Assembly (NCBI GenBank): GCA_002103075.1
Contig: DABG01000018.1
Location: forward strand, 124,001-188,000
Direction: 5' to 3'
Length of the DNA: 64,000 bases
From: Candidatus Gastranaerophilales bacterium HUM_9
GTDB lineage: Bacteria > Cyanobacteriota > Vampirovibrionia > Gastranaerophilales > Gastranaerophilaceae
In this document: piece after piece, positions 31,198 through 41,522 of the stretch
How the letters are laid out: each line of letters starts with the position of its first letter
Position numbering within the stretch: the stretch's first letter is position 1
Notes under the pieces: model-generated
The model's database searches: none
What the model was told of the DNA's origin: nothing
What the model saw: the letters and a program-made list of their open reading frames with translations, nothing else
Position numbers and translations under genes: made by a program

Positions 31198-33870
31198 TTA
31201 CTCAGACAATGACTTAATCAAATCTTTGATTACATCTTCTTGTTTTGTCAATTCTTCAATTCTTGACTTTGTCTGTTCAATCAATTCAGCAGGTGCATTA
31301 GCAACGAATTTTTCATTCTTCATTCTTCCTTCTAAAGAATTCTTTTCGTTTGTCAATTTAGCCATTTTCTTTTCTTGACGTTTAACTTCTGCGTTCAAGT
31401 CAATCAAATCAGCCAAAGGAATGAATATTTTTGAAGCAGATACAACTGCAACTGCTGATTTTGGTGGAATTTCTTCCTTATCAGGTGATTCATAAGTTAT
31501 ACCTTCAACTTTTGCTAAAGTATGAATATATGATTCAATAGCTTCAAAGATTTCTTTTTCTTCTTTATTAGCTCTGATTTCAATATTAACCTTTGCAGAA
31601 GTAGGAATATTGAAACTTTGTCTTACATTTCTCAATGAAGTGATTGTGTCAAACACAACTTCCATTTGTTTAGCTTCTTTTGAGAACACCAATCTTTCTT
31701 CAAATACAGGGTGTTCTGCAACAATGATTGCAGGAGCTGTACAACTATCTGCTTTTGGTATCAATTGCCATACTTCCTCTGTAATATGAGGCATAATTGG
31801 GTGTAACATTCTCAATGACATATCAAGAACATATCTCAAAACTCTTTGAGTGTTAGCTCTCAAGTTTTCATCTCTCAACTGAATCTTAGCGATTTCAACA
31901 TACCAGTCACAATATGAGTTCCAGAAGAAATCATACAATACGTGTGCAGTTTCACCGATTCTAAAATCTTTGATATTACTATTAACTAGTTTTGCTACAG
32001 AATTCAATTTATCTAAAATCCATTTATCAGCAATAGTTAATTTGTCCATATCCATATCTTTACCGTCAACAGGATTTTCACCAACAAGATTCATAAGTAC
32101 AAATCTTGATGCGTTCCAAATCTTGTTAGCGAAGTTACGTCCATATTCAAATCTGTCATCACTAACTTTGATATCTTGTCCACCATAAGTACAAAGTGAT
32201 GTCATAGTAAATCTTAATGCGTCACAGCCATATTTATCAATAATTTGAACAGGGTCAATAGTGTTACCTTTAGATTTTGACATCTTTTGACCTTTTTCAT
32301 CTCTGATTAGACCGTGAATATAAACCACAGGGAATGGAGCTTTTCCAGTAAATTCCAAGCCCATAGTAATCATTCTAGCAACCCAGAAGAATATAATATC
32401 AAACCCAGTTACAAGCACTGAAGTAGGGTAGAATTTTTTGAAATCTTCTGTATTACTGTTTGGAAATCCCATTGTTGAGAATGGCCACAATCCTGATGAG
32501 AACCAAGTATCAAGACAATCAGGTTCTTGAGTATATTTTAATGGATCAGGATTTTCTTTTGCCACAACGATTTCACCAGTTTCATTGTTGTAATATGCAG
32601 GAATTTGATGTCCCCACCAAATTTGACGAGAGATACACCAGTCACGGATATTTTCCATCCAACCTAGATAATCTTTTTCCCAACGTTGAGGAACAAATTT
32701 AATACGTCCATCTTTTACAGCTTTTACAGCTTCTTCAGCAAGTGGCTTCATCTTAACAAACCATTGTTCAGAAAGAAGTGGTTCAATAGTTGTACCACAA
32801 CGCTGACATTTACCAACATTATGTTCGTGGTCTTTTGTTCTTAGCAAGAAATGATTGTATTCTAACATACCAACTATTTTTTCTCTTGCTTCGTATCTAT
32901 CAAGACCGTGTAATTCTTGAGGAACTTCTCCACAAGCCTTCATCTTACCTTCTTCATCAATAACCCAGATTGGTTTAAGATTATGACGTTTACCAACCTC
33001 GTAATCGTTAGGGTCGTGTGCAGGAGTAATTTTAACAGCACCTGTACCGAAATTTCTATCAACGTATTCATCAGCGATAATAGGAATTTCTCTACCTGAA
33101 AGTGGAATGATTACGGTTTTACCGATTAGTTCAGAATATTTCTTATCATCTGGGTGAACAGCAATAGCAACATCACCGAAAATTGTTTCAGGTCTAGTTG
33201 TTGCAACAATGATTGCTCCACGTTCGTTCTTCAATGGGTAAGAGATTTCCCACAAGTGACCTTGTTCTGTTTTGTATTCTGTTTCGATATCAGAAATAGC
33301 AGATTGACAACGAGGACACCAGTTAACGATATATGAACCTTTATAGATTAAACCTTTGTTATAAAGAGTAACAAAAACTTCTTTTACAGCATCTGAACAG
33401 CCTTTGTCGAAAGTAAATCTTTCTCTAGAACGGTCGAAAGATGCACCAAGTCTTTTAAACTGGTTAAGGATAGCTGATTTATGTTCATTTGTCCATTCCC
33501 AAGTTTTTTCGATAAACTTTTCACGTCCCAAATCGTGACGAGTAAGTCCTTCTTTTGCTAATTGTTTTTCAACAACATTTTGAGTAGCAAGCCCAGCGTG
33601 GTCAGTACCAGGAATCCATAATGCTTCATAACCACTCATTCTGTGATATCTAGTCAAGATGTCTTGAAGAGTACCGTCTAGTGCGTGTCCCATGTGCAAC
33701 ACACCAGTAACATTTGGTGGTGGAATTACGATTGAATAAGGTGGCTTTTTGCTAGATGCATCAGCCTTAAAATATTCATTATCTTCCCAAAATTTGTATA
33801 TACGTTTTTCCGTTTCTTGTGCGTTGTAAACGGTTGGTAAATCTTCAATCTTCTTTTTAATATCTTCCAT
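31198..33870 (-). CDS. valS: Valyl-tRNA synthetase
   Basis: The 890-residue class I synthetase charges tRNA-Val. It has PPNVTGVLHMGHALDG (HIGH motif), a large editing insertion (about residues 190-345), the KMSKS motif (GQKMSKSKGN), the anticodon-binding domain and the C-terminal coiled-coil arm starting at LNAEVKRQEKKMAKL. The ATG at 33870 is preferred: AGAGGA lies six bases upstream, whereas it touches the ATG at 33876 directly. There is no T-box in the short leader. Length and domain order are normal. Confidence 0.97.
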   Translation of the reverse strand: MEDIKKKIEDLPTVYNAQETEKRIYKFWEDNEYFKADASSKKPPYSIVIPPPNVTGVLHMGHALDGTLQDILTRYHRMSGYEALWIPGTDHAGLATQNVVEKQLAKEGLTRHDLGREKFIEKTWEWTNEHKSAILNQFKRLGASFDRSRERFTFDKGCSDAVKEVFVTLYNKGLIYKGSYIVNWCPRCQSAISDIETEYKTEQGHLWEISYPLKNERGAIIVATTRPETIFGDVAIAVHPDDKKYSELIGKTVIIPLSGREIPIIADEYVDRNFGTGAVKITPAHDPNDYEVGKRHNLKPIWVIDEEGKMKACGEVPQELHGLDRYEAREKIVGMLEYNHFLLRTKDHEHNVGKCQRCGTTIEPLLSEQWFVKMKPLAEEAVKAVKDGRIKFVPQRWEKDYLGWMENIRDWCISRQIWWGHQIPAYYNNETGEIVVAKENPDPLKYTQEPDCLDTWFSSGLWPFSTMGFPNSNTEDFKKFYPTSVLVTGFDIIFFWVARMITMGLEFTGKAPFPVVYIHGLIRDEKGQKMSKSKGNTIDPVQIIDKYGCDALRFTMTSLCTYGGQDIKVSDDRFEYGRNFANKIWNASRFVLMNLVGENPVDGKDMDMDKLTIADKWILDKLNSVAKLVNSNIKDFRIGETAHVLYDFFWNSYCDWYVEIAKIQLRDENLRANTQRVLRYVLDMSLRMLHPIMPHITEEVWQLIPKADSCTAPAIIVAEHPVFEERLVFSKEAKQMEVVFDTITSLRNVRQSFNIPTSAKVNIEIRANKEEKEIFEAIESYIHTLAKVEGITYESPDKEEIPPKSAVAVVSASKIFIPLADLIDLNAEVKRQEKKMAKLTNEKNSLEGRMKNEKFVANAPAELIEQTKSRIEELTKQEDVIKDLIKSLSE

Positions 33871-33876
33871 TTTCAT

Positions 33877-34196
33877 TCCTCTTTTTGTTGTTTAAGTAAT
33901 AATAAAATAGCACAAACAAAGTTTTTTTTTAAGTTAAGGAATCATTCTTGTTTAAGAAATTTCATTAAATATAAATAAAAATATTTATTTACTTAAATAT
34001 TTCATACCAACTCAATAAGGACGTAGCACAAATCCTTTAATGAAGTTCGTATCTTCTGTAAAAATATATTAATAAAAATATTTTCACATAACTCTTTCAC
34101 TTTAAGCCCAAATTTTACCACGATAATAGTGATTGTTAAGTGAATAACAAACTATAAATAAAACTTTCCAATCAAACATCAATTTTTTAAAATCAA
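33877..34196. other. Intergenic stretch without a recognised feature
   Basis: This 320-base AT-rich gap lies between valS and the efflux adaptor gene, both on the minus strand (the valS promoter must lie in it). I see no gene, RNA or strong terminator in it. Confidence 0.5.
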
Positions 34197-35420
34197 TTAT
34201 TTAAACTTAACTTTTTGACCTTCTTTTAGGTTGTCATTTACATTAGTAATCAATCGTTCTGTACCTTTCAAGCCCTCAAGTATTTCTACTCTATCGCCCA
34301 AGTCACGACCCTGTTTTACCTTAATGAAATGAATAGTAGAATCAGGTCTAACTTCAACAACATACTGATCAGGCGTTGTCAATGTTGTCAAGCACGCAGG
34401 GTTTATGGTCATAACCTTTTGCTTATTCTTAATATCAATATTAGTCTTTATATACAATCCACTATACAACCCTGACTTGTTATCGTTAGGTACAACCAAC
34501 GCAACTTCCATAGCACGTGACACATTATCCAACTTACCAGATATCTGTGAAATATAACCTCTAATCTTTTGTGATGGGTTTTCTGGTATATAAATATCAA
34601 CCGCTTGACCATCTGAAATAAATCTTACATAATTCTGTGGCACAAAAACAGTTGCCCTAAACTTATCAATCTGTTGTATCTCAAACAAACTTGTACTTGT
34701 TGTGCTACCACCTGCGACAACATTCGCACCTGCATCAATATTATACTTACTAATAACTCCACTAAACGGTGCTACAACCCTTTTATATTGTTGTAAAGCT
34801 GTTAATCTATGTAAATCTGCCTTAGCCTTTTCAACATCAGCTTTAGCACTCAAAAAATTCATCTCAGATGTCTTAAAATCATTATACTTTGTATCAAGTT
34901 CTTGTCTTGATATAGCACCATTTACAGAAGATTTTTTATATCTATCATACGTTTGTCTTGCATAATTATACTGATATCTTGTTTCCATAAGATGTTTTTC
35001 TGCAGAAATCAACGCAGATTTTGCACTAAGTGCCTCAGCATCTAAATCAGGCGTATCAATAGTTGCCAATACTTGACCTTTTTGAACATGTTGACCCAAC
35101 TGTACATATCTTTGATTAACAAGTCCATTTATCCTTGCAAAAATCTCTGTATGTAAAAACGGTTTTAATTCCCCTGACAAAACTAAAACATTGTCCCCAT
35201 CTGATATAGTAGGTGTTTCTGTCAATGCAACATACTCAACTGAACGAGCATTCATAGCTGTAGTCACAAATCTAACTGCCTTTGGTAAAAGTCCAACAAG
35301 AAAGAATATCGCAAAAATTAAAATCGCAGTTCTTTTTGAGTCGTGTTTAGTAACCTTAAACCACAAATCAACAATTTTCCCTTTTATATCACTAATTTTT
35401 ATATCCTTAAGGTTAATCAT
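34197..35420 (-). CDS. RND efflux periplasmic adaptor (membrane fusion protein)
   Basis: The 407-residue adaptor has one N-terminal membrane anchor (about 27-50: LIFAIFFLVGLLPKAVRF). A barrel-sandwich domain split around a helical hairpin (LDAEALSAKSALISAEKHLM...), a beta-barrel domain and a membrane-proximal domain follow. It joins the inner-membrane pump to the outer-membrane channel. The gene overlaps the end of the pump gene by eight bases. The second of two adjacent ATG codons (35420) has better spacing to AAGGTGG. It is last in the channel-pump-adaptor operon. Confidence 0.92.
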   Translation of the reverse strand: MINLKDIKISDIKGKIVDLWFKVTKHDSKRTAILIFAIFFLVGLLPKAVRFVTTAMNARSVEYVALTETPTISDGDNVLVLSGELKPFLHTEIFARINGLVNQRYVQLGQHVQKGQVLATIDTPDLDAEALSAKSALISAEKHLMETRYQYNYARQTYDRYKKSSVNGAISRQELDTKYNDFKTSEMNFLSAKADVEKAKADLHRLTALQQYKRVVAPFSGVISKYNIDAGANVVAGGSTTSTSLFEIQQIDKFRATVFVPQNYVRFISDGQAVDIYIPENPSQKIRGYISQISGKLDNVSRAMEVALVVPNDNKSGLYSGLYIKTNIDIKNKQKVMTINPACLTTLTTPDQYVVEVRPDSTIHFIKVKQGRDLGDRVEILEGLKGTERLITNVNDNLKEGQKVKFK

Positions 35421-38400
35421 CATCTACCACCTTTTCATATTTTTTATTCTTATTCAATATTGCAAACAACATAGGCACAACAATCAAAGTTGCAAATGTT
35501 GCAAACAACAAACCACCGATAACCGTTCTACCAATAGGAACATTCTGTTCTCCACCCTCACCAATACCAAGAGCCATTGGCAACATACCCAAAATCATAG
35601 CAGATGCAGTCATTACAACTGGACGTATTCTTGTATAACCAGCTTCAATAGCAGCCTGCGTTGAAGTCAATCCCTCTCTCATCTTATCTGTCGCAAATGA
35701 CACAACAAGAATTGAGTTTGCACACGATACCCCAACTGCCATAATTGAACCCATAAGTGCCTGTACACTGAATGTAGTATCTGTTACATACAAAGTCCAC
35801 AATATACCAGATAGTGCTAATGGTACCGGAGTAATGATAATAAATGGGTTTCTCCAAGATTGGAAATTAACAACAATCAACAAATATACAAGTATCAATG
35901 ATAACAACAAACCTGATATCAAAGAAGTAAACGCATAATCCATTGATTTTGCTTGACCGTAAATATCAATAAACGTACCTCTAGGAGCTAGTTTTTGGTA
36001 TTTTTTTACAATCTTACTTATATCCCTAGAAACACCAGCCAAATCTCTATCCTGAATATTTAACATAATATCGTACACTGGCATAATATCATAGTGGTCA
36101 ACAACGCTACAAGTAGTACCAGATGCCACAGATGCTACGTTTGACAATCTAACAGGGTTTTGATTGTTATATGAAACAGGTACATCAGTAACATTCTTCA
36201 CCGTATCAACATTGTATGGTGGCACTTGTAAAGCCAAGACATAGTTCACACCATTCGTTGGGTCAACCCAATAATTTGGTGCAACCATTCCACTAGATGT
36301 CAATGATGTCAACAAATTTTTTGATATCGTTTCTTGTGACAAGTTCATCATCGCAGCTCTATTTTTATCCACAGTCACCCTGATTTCTGGTGCGTCAGTA
36401 ATTTGGTGAATATGAGCGTCCGCAACTCCTCTAACCTTTTTAACTTCTTCTAATATTTGTGTAGTCAACTTATAGTTTTCTTTCAAATTCTTACCCTGAA
36501 TCTTGATATCAACAGGTGACGCCAAACCGAAGTTCAAGATTTTACCAACCATATCTGCGTTTTGGAAGAAGAATTGCGTATCAGGATATTCTTTATTCAA
36601 ACGCTTTCTCAACTCTTTAACATATTTCTTGGTAGGCTTATGGTTTTCACTCAATGCTATAAGGATTTCACCATCGCCAACACCCAAATAAGAGTTATCC
36701 ATAAACGCAAGGTTCAACATACTTGCAGGTAAACCAATATTATCCAACACTGTTTCAAGTTCTGACGGTGGAATAACTTCTCTTATAGTTTTTTCTATAT
36801 TTGTAAACTCTCTTGCTGTTTCTTCAATCCTTGTACCGTGTGGAGCGTAAATATGTAATCTTATCTGACCTGCATCAACCTCTGGGAAGAAGTTTTGTCC
36901 AATAAACGGTATCAAAACTAATGCAGATAAAATAATCAAACCATAAACTTTTCCAACTCTTTTTGGGTTAGTAAAAATGTCTTTTTCTAAGAATGCCTTA
37001 TAAATTTCTCTGAATTTACTAAAATTAACATTGATAAAATTATTAACCTTATACAATAAAGAGTTTTCATCTAAAACCTCTTTTTCTTTCAATAATTTAT
37101 CAACAAGAACTGGAACAACCGTGTTAGACAACATATATGAACCAATCATTGAAAAAATAACAGACATAGCTAGCGGTATAAATAAATATTTTGTAGCACC
37201 TTCCATTAAGAATATTGGTGCAAATACCGTACAAATTGACAATGTTGAAACAAGGGTTGGAGTAGCAACCTCGACTGCTGATTTATATATTATTTCTTTA
37301 ATATCCTTACCCTGTTTTGTTAAAATTTCTTTGTTTCTTAAAATGTTTTCAATAACAACAGTTGCGTTATCAACCAACATACCAATCGCTAAACCCAAAC
37401 CACTCAAGGACATCATATTTATAGTCTGTCCACACAAAGAAGAACAAATTATCGCAAAAAGCACTGATAACGGAATAGATATACCAATAATAAAAGTTGA
37501 ACGAACACTACCTAAGAAGATTAAAACCATAAGTGCTGTCAACAAAGCTGCAAGTGTACCAGAAAAAATTACATCTCGGATAGCACTTTTTACGAAAATA
37601 GATTGGTCAAACAAAACCTGCATTTTTACACTTTCAGGAATTGTTTTTGCAATCGTTGGCAACAATTTTTTAGTACCCTCAACAACATTCAATGAAGAAA
37701 CCTTACCAGCTTTATATACAGCCATCAAAGACCCTGGAGAGCCGTTTTCTCTAACAATGTTTGTTTGAATTGCGTTACCATCATGGATATGTGCTACATC
37801 AGACAAATAAACAATTTGATTACTATGAGGTGATTCAATAGGAAAATCATTCATCTCATCAACTGTTTGTGCAGCGTTATTCAATGATATCAAATAATCC
37901 TTACCACCGATTTTAGTATTACCAGATGGGATAATTACGTTTTGAGAAGCAACAGCTTTTGTAACCTCTGCAGGAGTCAACCCTCTTGCTTCCATTTTTT
38001 GCATATCAAGGTCAACCATTATTTGACGAACTTTACCACCCATAGGAAGTGGAACTTGAGCACCCTCAACCTTTGTGAGTTGAACTTTAATATTATTTTG
38101 TGCAAGGTCGGTAACCTTTTGAAGTGGCAATTTTGCAGACGAAATAATAACCTGCAAAACAGGAATTGTAGTAGGAGTATACTTCAAAATTTCAGGTGGA
38201 CGAATACCTAAAGGCATATTCTTCATTGCTACCTGAGATGATGCACTGATTTGAGTAATTGCAGTATTTATATTTGCTCCTGGATGCAAAAATACTCTGA
38301 TAACCCCAACACCCAACAATGATTGAGATTCAATATGTTCAATATCATTTACATTTGCAGCATAACCTCTTTCTGCAATAGTTACAATTCTTCGTTCAAT

Positions 38401-38577
38401 ATCCTTTGATTGCATACCAGTATATGTCCATACTGCTGTAACAACTGGAGTATTGATTTCAGGGAATACGTCAATCGGAGTTTTTACAATAGTCAATATC
38501 CCCATAATCAAGATAAATAAAGCCATTACAATTACTGTATAGTGATATTTTAAAACCATTTTGATAAAGTTTTTCAT
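35413..38577 (-). CDS. RND-family efflux pump (HAE1/AcrB-like)
   Basis: The 1054-residue protein has the RND layout: a membrane helix at the N-terminus (YHYTVIVMALFILIMGILTI), two large periplasmic loops and two six-helix bundles. Conserved blocks include GLAIGMLVDNATVVIENILR (helix 4, with the proton-relay aspartate). Near the C-terminus the pattern GEGGEQNVPIGRTVIGGLLF is present. It would export drugs or other amphiphiles using the proton gradient. The start lies two bases after the channel gene stop and the end overlaps the adaptor gene. The substrate cannot be predicted. Confidence 0.95.
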   Translation of the reverse strand: MKNFIKMVLKYHYTVIVMALFILIMGILTIVKTPIDVFPEINTPVVTAVWTYTGMQSKDIERRIVTIAERGYAANVNDIEHIESQSLLGVGVIRVFLHPGANINTAITQISASSQVAMKNMPLGIRPPEILKYTPTTIPVLQVIISSAKLPLQKVTDLAQNNIKVQLTKVEGAQVPLPMGGKVRQIMVDLDMQKMEARGLTPAEVTKAVASQNVIIPSGNTKIGGKDYLISLNNAAQTVDEMNDFPIESPHSNQIVYLSDVAHIHDGNAIQTNIVRENGSPGSLMAVYKAGKVSSLNVVEGTKKLLPTIAKTIPESVKMQVLFDQSIFVKSAIRDVIFSGTLAALLTALMVLIFLGSVRSTFIIGISIPLSVLFAIICSSLCGQTINMMSLSGLGLAIGMLVDNATVVIENILRNKEILTKQGKDIKEIIYKSAVEVATPTLVSTLSICTVFAPIFLMEGATKYLFIPLAMSVIFSMIGSYMLSNTVVPVLVDKLLKEKEVLDENSLLYKVNNFINVNFSKFREIYKAFLEKDIFTNPKRVGKVYGLIILSALVLIPFIGQNFFPEVDAGQIRLHIYAPHGTRIEETAREFTNIEKTIREVIPPSELETVLDNIGLPASMLNLAFMDNSYLGVGDGEILIALSENHKPTKKYVKELRKRLNKEYPDTQFFFQNADMVGKILNFGLASPVDIKIQGKNLKENYKLTTQILEEVKKVRGVADAHIHQITDAPEIRVTVDKNRAAMMNLSQETISKNLLTSLTSSGMVAPNYWVDPTNGVNYVLALQVPPYNVDTVKNVTDVPVSYNNQNPVRLSNVASVASGTTCSVVDHYDIMPVYDIMLNIQDRDLAGVSRDISKIVKKYQKLAPRGTFIDIYGQAKSMDYAFTSLISGLLLSLILVYLLIVVNFQSWRNPFIIITPVPLALSGILWTLYVTDTTFSVQALMGSIMAVGVSCANSILVVSFATDKMREGLTSTQAAIEAGYTRIRPVVMTASAMILGMLPMALGIGEGGEQNVPIGRTVIGGLLFATFATLIVVPMLFAILNKNKKYEKVVDDD

Positions 38578-38579
38578 AT

Positions 38580-39986
38580 TTATAAAGAACCTCCCAATGA
38601 TTTATAAATATTAACACTATCCACTAACGCACTAACTTTTGCTCCATACATTGAATTCAAATTGTTCAACACTTGACGTCTTGCATCAAGTGCATCAATT
38701 TTGTTACCAATACCGTTATTATATCTAATCATTGCAACATCGTGATAATGTTCAGATTTTTCGGTTGCTTTATTAAATTCTACATAAGAATTATAATCTG
38801 TTTTAAAGCTTGATAAATTGTTTTCTATTTCACAAAAAGCATTTAATAATACATTGTTATAATGATACAATTTTTCTTTTGCAAGTTCTTTATTGTATCT
38901 TAAATATGACATCTTATAACCACCTGTGTATAAATCAAACAATAATCCTGCACCTAATTGATAAACAGTGCTTTCCCAATTAAATATTCTACCACCACGA
39001 ATATTTTCAAACCCTATCATCTCATTTAGATTAACTGACGGTAAAAAAGTTTTTCTTGCAACTCGAACATCAATAGCAGCTTTTTTAAGCTCTAATTCTG
39101 ATTGAACAACATCTGGTCTATTAAAAATTAAATCAGAATTAACACTCTTTTTTTCTTCAAAAGGTAAAGTTAATTCATTGATATTTCTTCTTTTTATATC
39201 AGACTCACTTTCTGGTGAAAGTCCTCTTAATACAGCAAATTGATGCAATAAAATTTCACGTTGTTTCAACAATGAATTTAGAGTATTTCTTTGAACAACA
39301 ACTTCATATTCTGTAGTATATAAGTTATCATAAGGAATAATTCCACCTTCATACAACTGACGTTTTAGTTTTATTGTTTCATCAAGGTTTGTAATTATTT
39401 CTTGGTAGTTTTTGATTAAACAATCGGACAATATAATGTTAAAATATGATGCCATAATTTCAGAAGTTATAGCAAGTTTTGCGATATTCAAATTTTCTTC
39501 CGAGATTTTAACTTGATATCTTGAAGATTTAACTTTATCGGACAACTTTCCAAATATATCTAATTCCCAGTTCAATAATAATGGGAAATACAAATGGTTG
39601 TGACTTGAAAAATTACCTGTAAATTTTGACATCGATTTATAAGGATAAACACTAGGATTTATGCTTAATTGAGGTAATCTTTGAGCGTTTATTGTTCCTA
39701 AAATTGCTTCTGATTGCTTTATTCTTGATTTTGCAATTTTTAAATCAAAATTATTTGTCAACGCTTCATCAATATATTTATCTAAATATTCGTCATTATA
39801 ATTTGACCAATATGCAGGCAAGATATATTGTCTAACTTGGTTTTTTTTAGCCTTACGTGGTTTATTTTCTTTGGTTTTAGATACTTTAATCTTTTTTACA
39901 GAGGTCGTAGTTGGCTCTTGAATTGCAAAAGCTGTTGACTGCAAAGCCATCCCTAATATTATAAATAGTGCTATAAACTTTTTCAT
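38580..39986 (-). CDS. TolC/NodT-type outer-membrane efflux channel
   Basis: The 468-residue protein has a signal peptide (MKKFIALFIILGMALQSTAF, then AI) and two copies of the outer-membrane efflux protein repeat, each with long helices and short beta segments, for example LKIAKSRIKQSEAILGTINA near residue 95. It would form the trimeric exit duct for the RND pump encoded next. It is first in the operon and divergent from the LysR regulator. No lipobox cysteine is seen. Confidence 0.9.
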   Translation of the reverse strand: MKKFIALFIILGMALQSTAFAIQEPTTTSVKKIKVSKTKENKPRKAKKNQVRQYILPAYWSNYNDEYLDKYIDEALTNNFDLKIAKSRIKQSEAILGTINAQRLPQLSINPSVYPYKSMSKFTGNFSSHNHLYFPLLLNWELDIFGKLSDKVKSSRYQVKISEENLNIAKLAITSEIMASYFNIILSDCLIKNYQEIITNLDETIKLKRQLYEGGIIPYDNLYTTEYEVVVQRNTLNSLLKQREILLHQFAVLRGLSPESESDIKRRNINELTLPFEEKKSVNSDLIFNRPDVVQSELELKKAAIDVRVARKTFLPSVNLNEMIGFENIRGGRIFNWESTVYQLGAGLLFDLYTGGYKMSYLRYNKELAKEKLYHYNNVLLNAFCEIENNLSSFKTDYNSYVEFNKATEKSEHYHDVAMIRYNNGIGNKIDALDARRQVLNNLNSMYGAKVSALVDSVNIYKSLGGSL

Positions 39987-40117
39987 CTCTAAATCCTACT
40001 ACTATTTTAAATTATAAAATAATAATTTTTAAATGTATAATTGTTAATATTTATAAAAATTATAACTTTAAACTATAATTTATTATTTTTATTATGTTTT
40101 TTAGGTATAATATTTTT

Positions 40118-40996
40118 ATGAATATTAATCAAATGAAATATGTTATTGTTTTAGCAGAAGAAAAAAGTTTCACAAAAGCAGCTAGAAAACTGTTTATCTC
40201 TCAACCATCATTGAGCAAAAGTATAAAACTTTTAGAAGAAGAATTGGCAACAGAGCTGTTTGAACGCAACCCTTTGAAGCTAACATATTCAGGTGAAATT
40301 TTTGTTAAAAAAGCAAAGAATATTTTAAAAGATATAGAGAACACTAAAGTTCAGATATCAGATATTACAAACAATTCAAAATCGCACTTGAGAGTAGGTG
40401 TTCCGTCGCATAGATGTTATTATTTCATTCCTAAAATATTGAAAAATTTACAGAATGAATTTCCGAATTTCAGTATTGTTATTGAAGAATACCCAACAAA
40501 TGTTCTTAAGAAAATGATTGAAGAAGATAAAATAGATTTATTTATCGGAACAGAAAGTCCAAACTCAAAAAATTATGTTAAAACACATATTTATAATGAG
40601 GGGATTTATCTTGTTTTTCCAACTATATGGGGAATAAATTGCAACGAAGACGAAATCCACCTAGAGATTTTCAAAGATAAAAATTTTATATTATTTGAAG
40701 AATCTTTGACTTTAGGACATTTGATAAGAAAATTATGTTCAGAAAAAGGAATTGAAATACATTCAAACATTGAATGTCATAACGCAGAAACAGTTTATTC
40801 GATGATTAGAGAGGGATTAGGAGTTTCAATTTTACCAGAACTCTATATGAAATTTTTACCCAAACAGAAAAATATTAGCTTCAAGAAAATAAAAAATATT
40901 AATTATGAAAGAGATTTATCAGTATTTTATAAACAAGACAAGTTCTTAATCAAACCTGCAACACGATTTATAGAAATATTTAAAGAAATTGTTTAA
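40118..40996 (+). CDS. LysR-family transcriptional regulator
   Basis: The 292-residue protein has the N-terminal winged helix-turn-helix (MKYVIVLAEEKSFTKAARKL, then FISQPSLSKSIKLLEEEL) and a C-terminal substrate-binding domain (about 90-290, from HLRVGVPSHRCYYFIPKIL). The ATG at 40118 gives the usual family length. A perfect TATAAT (40106-40111) ends six bases before it, so an upstream ATG at 40094 would lie before the promoter's -10 box. This indicates a leaderless mRNA. It faces the efflux operon across a short AT-rich gap and is probably its activator, which is an inference from position. Confidence 0.9.
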   Translation: MNINQMKYVIVLAEEKSFTKAARKLFISQPSLSKSIKLLEEELATELFERNPLKLTYSGEIFVKKAKNILKDIENTKVQISDITNNSKSHLRVGVPSHRCYYFIPKILKNLQNEFPNFSIVIEEYPTNVLKKMIEEDKIDLFIGTESPNSKNYVKTHIYNEGIYLVFPTIWGINCNEDEIHLEIFKDKNFILFEESLTLGHLIRKLCSEKGIEIHSNIECHNAETVYSMIREGLGVSILPELYMKFLPKQKNISFKKIKNINYERDLSVFYKQDKFLIKPATRFIEIFKEIV

Positions 40997-41107
40997 AAGA
41001 TATTATATTTATTAATTTATACATAATATTTGAATTTTAGCCATATAAATCAACCTTACATTACACTTTTTTACACGAAAATCACTCAAAATCTTGATTC
41101 ATATAAC

Positions 41108-41386
41108 TTAGACAATTTCCCAAGTACCAGTTTTATCAGAGCCAACACGTTTAATTTTATTGTCTTCTTTTAACTTTTTAAGAGCTCTTTCAACACTTCT
41201 AGTTGTCTTATTTAATTTACTTGCCATTTCTCTAATTGTTATCTTATTATTATCTTTGATTAAAGATATTATACCGTCATCAATTTTTACACCGACATCT
41301 TTTGGATTTACACCGACATTTTCAAAATTTACACCGACATTTTTTTGATTTACACCGGCATTTTTATCATCATCAACCTTAATGAA
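41108..41386 (-). pseudogene. 3' fragment of an AlbA/Schlafen-type HTH regulator
   Basis: A frame of 92 codons without a start codon ends at TAA (41108-41110). It reads several copies of a short N-V-G-V-N repeat and then a winged-helix domain (IISLIKDNNKITIREMASKL, then TTRSVERALKKLK) with the ending RVGSDKTGTWEIV. This is the C-terminal part of the family that joins an AlbA_2 or HATPase_c_4 domain to such repeats. A stop codon (41387-41389) and then the tRNA-Leu terminator lie directly upstream, so the 5' part is gone. It looks like a remnant left by recombination at the tRNA. The rest of 40997-41400 shows no gene. Confidence 0.75.
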
Positions 41387-41400
41387 CTATATTCTCAACA

Positions 41401-41430
41401 AAAAAAGACCCACATACTGTGAGTCTTTTT
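41401..41430 (-). terminator. Terminator of tRNA-Leu
   Basis: On the minus strand the hairpin AAAAAGACTCACA/TGTGGGTCTTTTTT ends in seven T, immediately after the tRNA. Confidence 0.8.
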
Positions 41431-41435
41431 AAAAA

Positions 41436-41522
41436 TGCCCTTGGCCAGACTTGAACTGGCACCGAGGGTGAACCCCGATTGGATTTTAAGTCCAACGCGT
41501 CTACCGATTCCGCCACAAGGGC
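41436..41522 (-). tRNA. tRNA-Leu (anticodon UAA)
   Basis: The 87-nt sequence folds as a class II tRNA. The acceptor stem is GCCCTTG/CAAGGGC with discriminator A, followed by the D-arm GGCGGAATCGGTAGACGC, the anticodon stem-loop TTGGACTTAAAATCCAA with anticodon TAA, a long variable arm TCGGGGTTCACCCTCGG and the T-arm with GTTCAAGTC. The 3' CCA is not encoded. The long variable arm and anticodon identify leucine. Confidence 0.97.

Noticed and set aside
37031..37768. 245-codon plus-strand frame
   Set aside because: Fully antisense to the RND pump gene, whose motifs are intact; no independent evidence.
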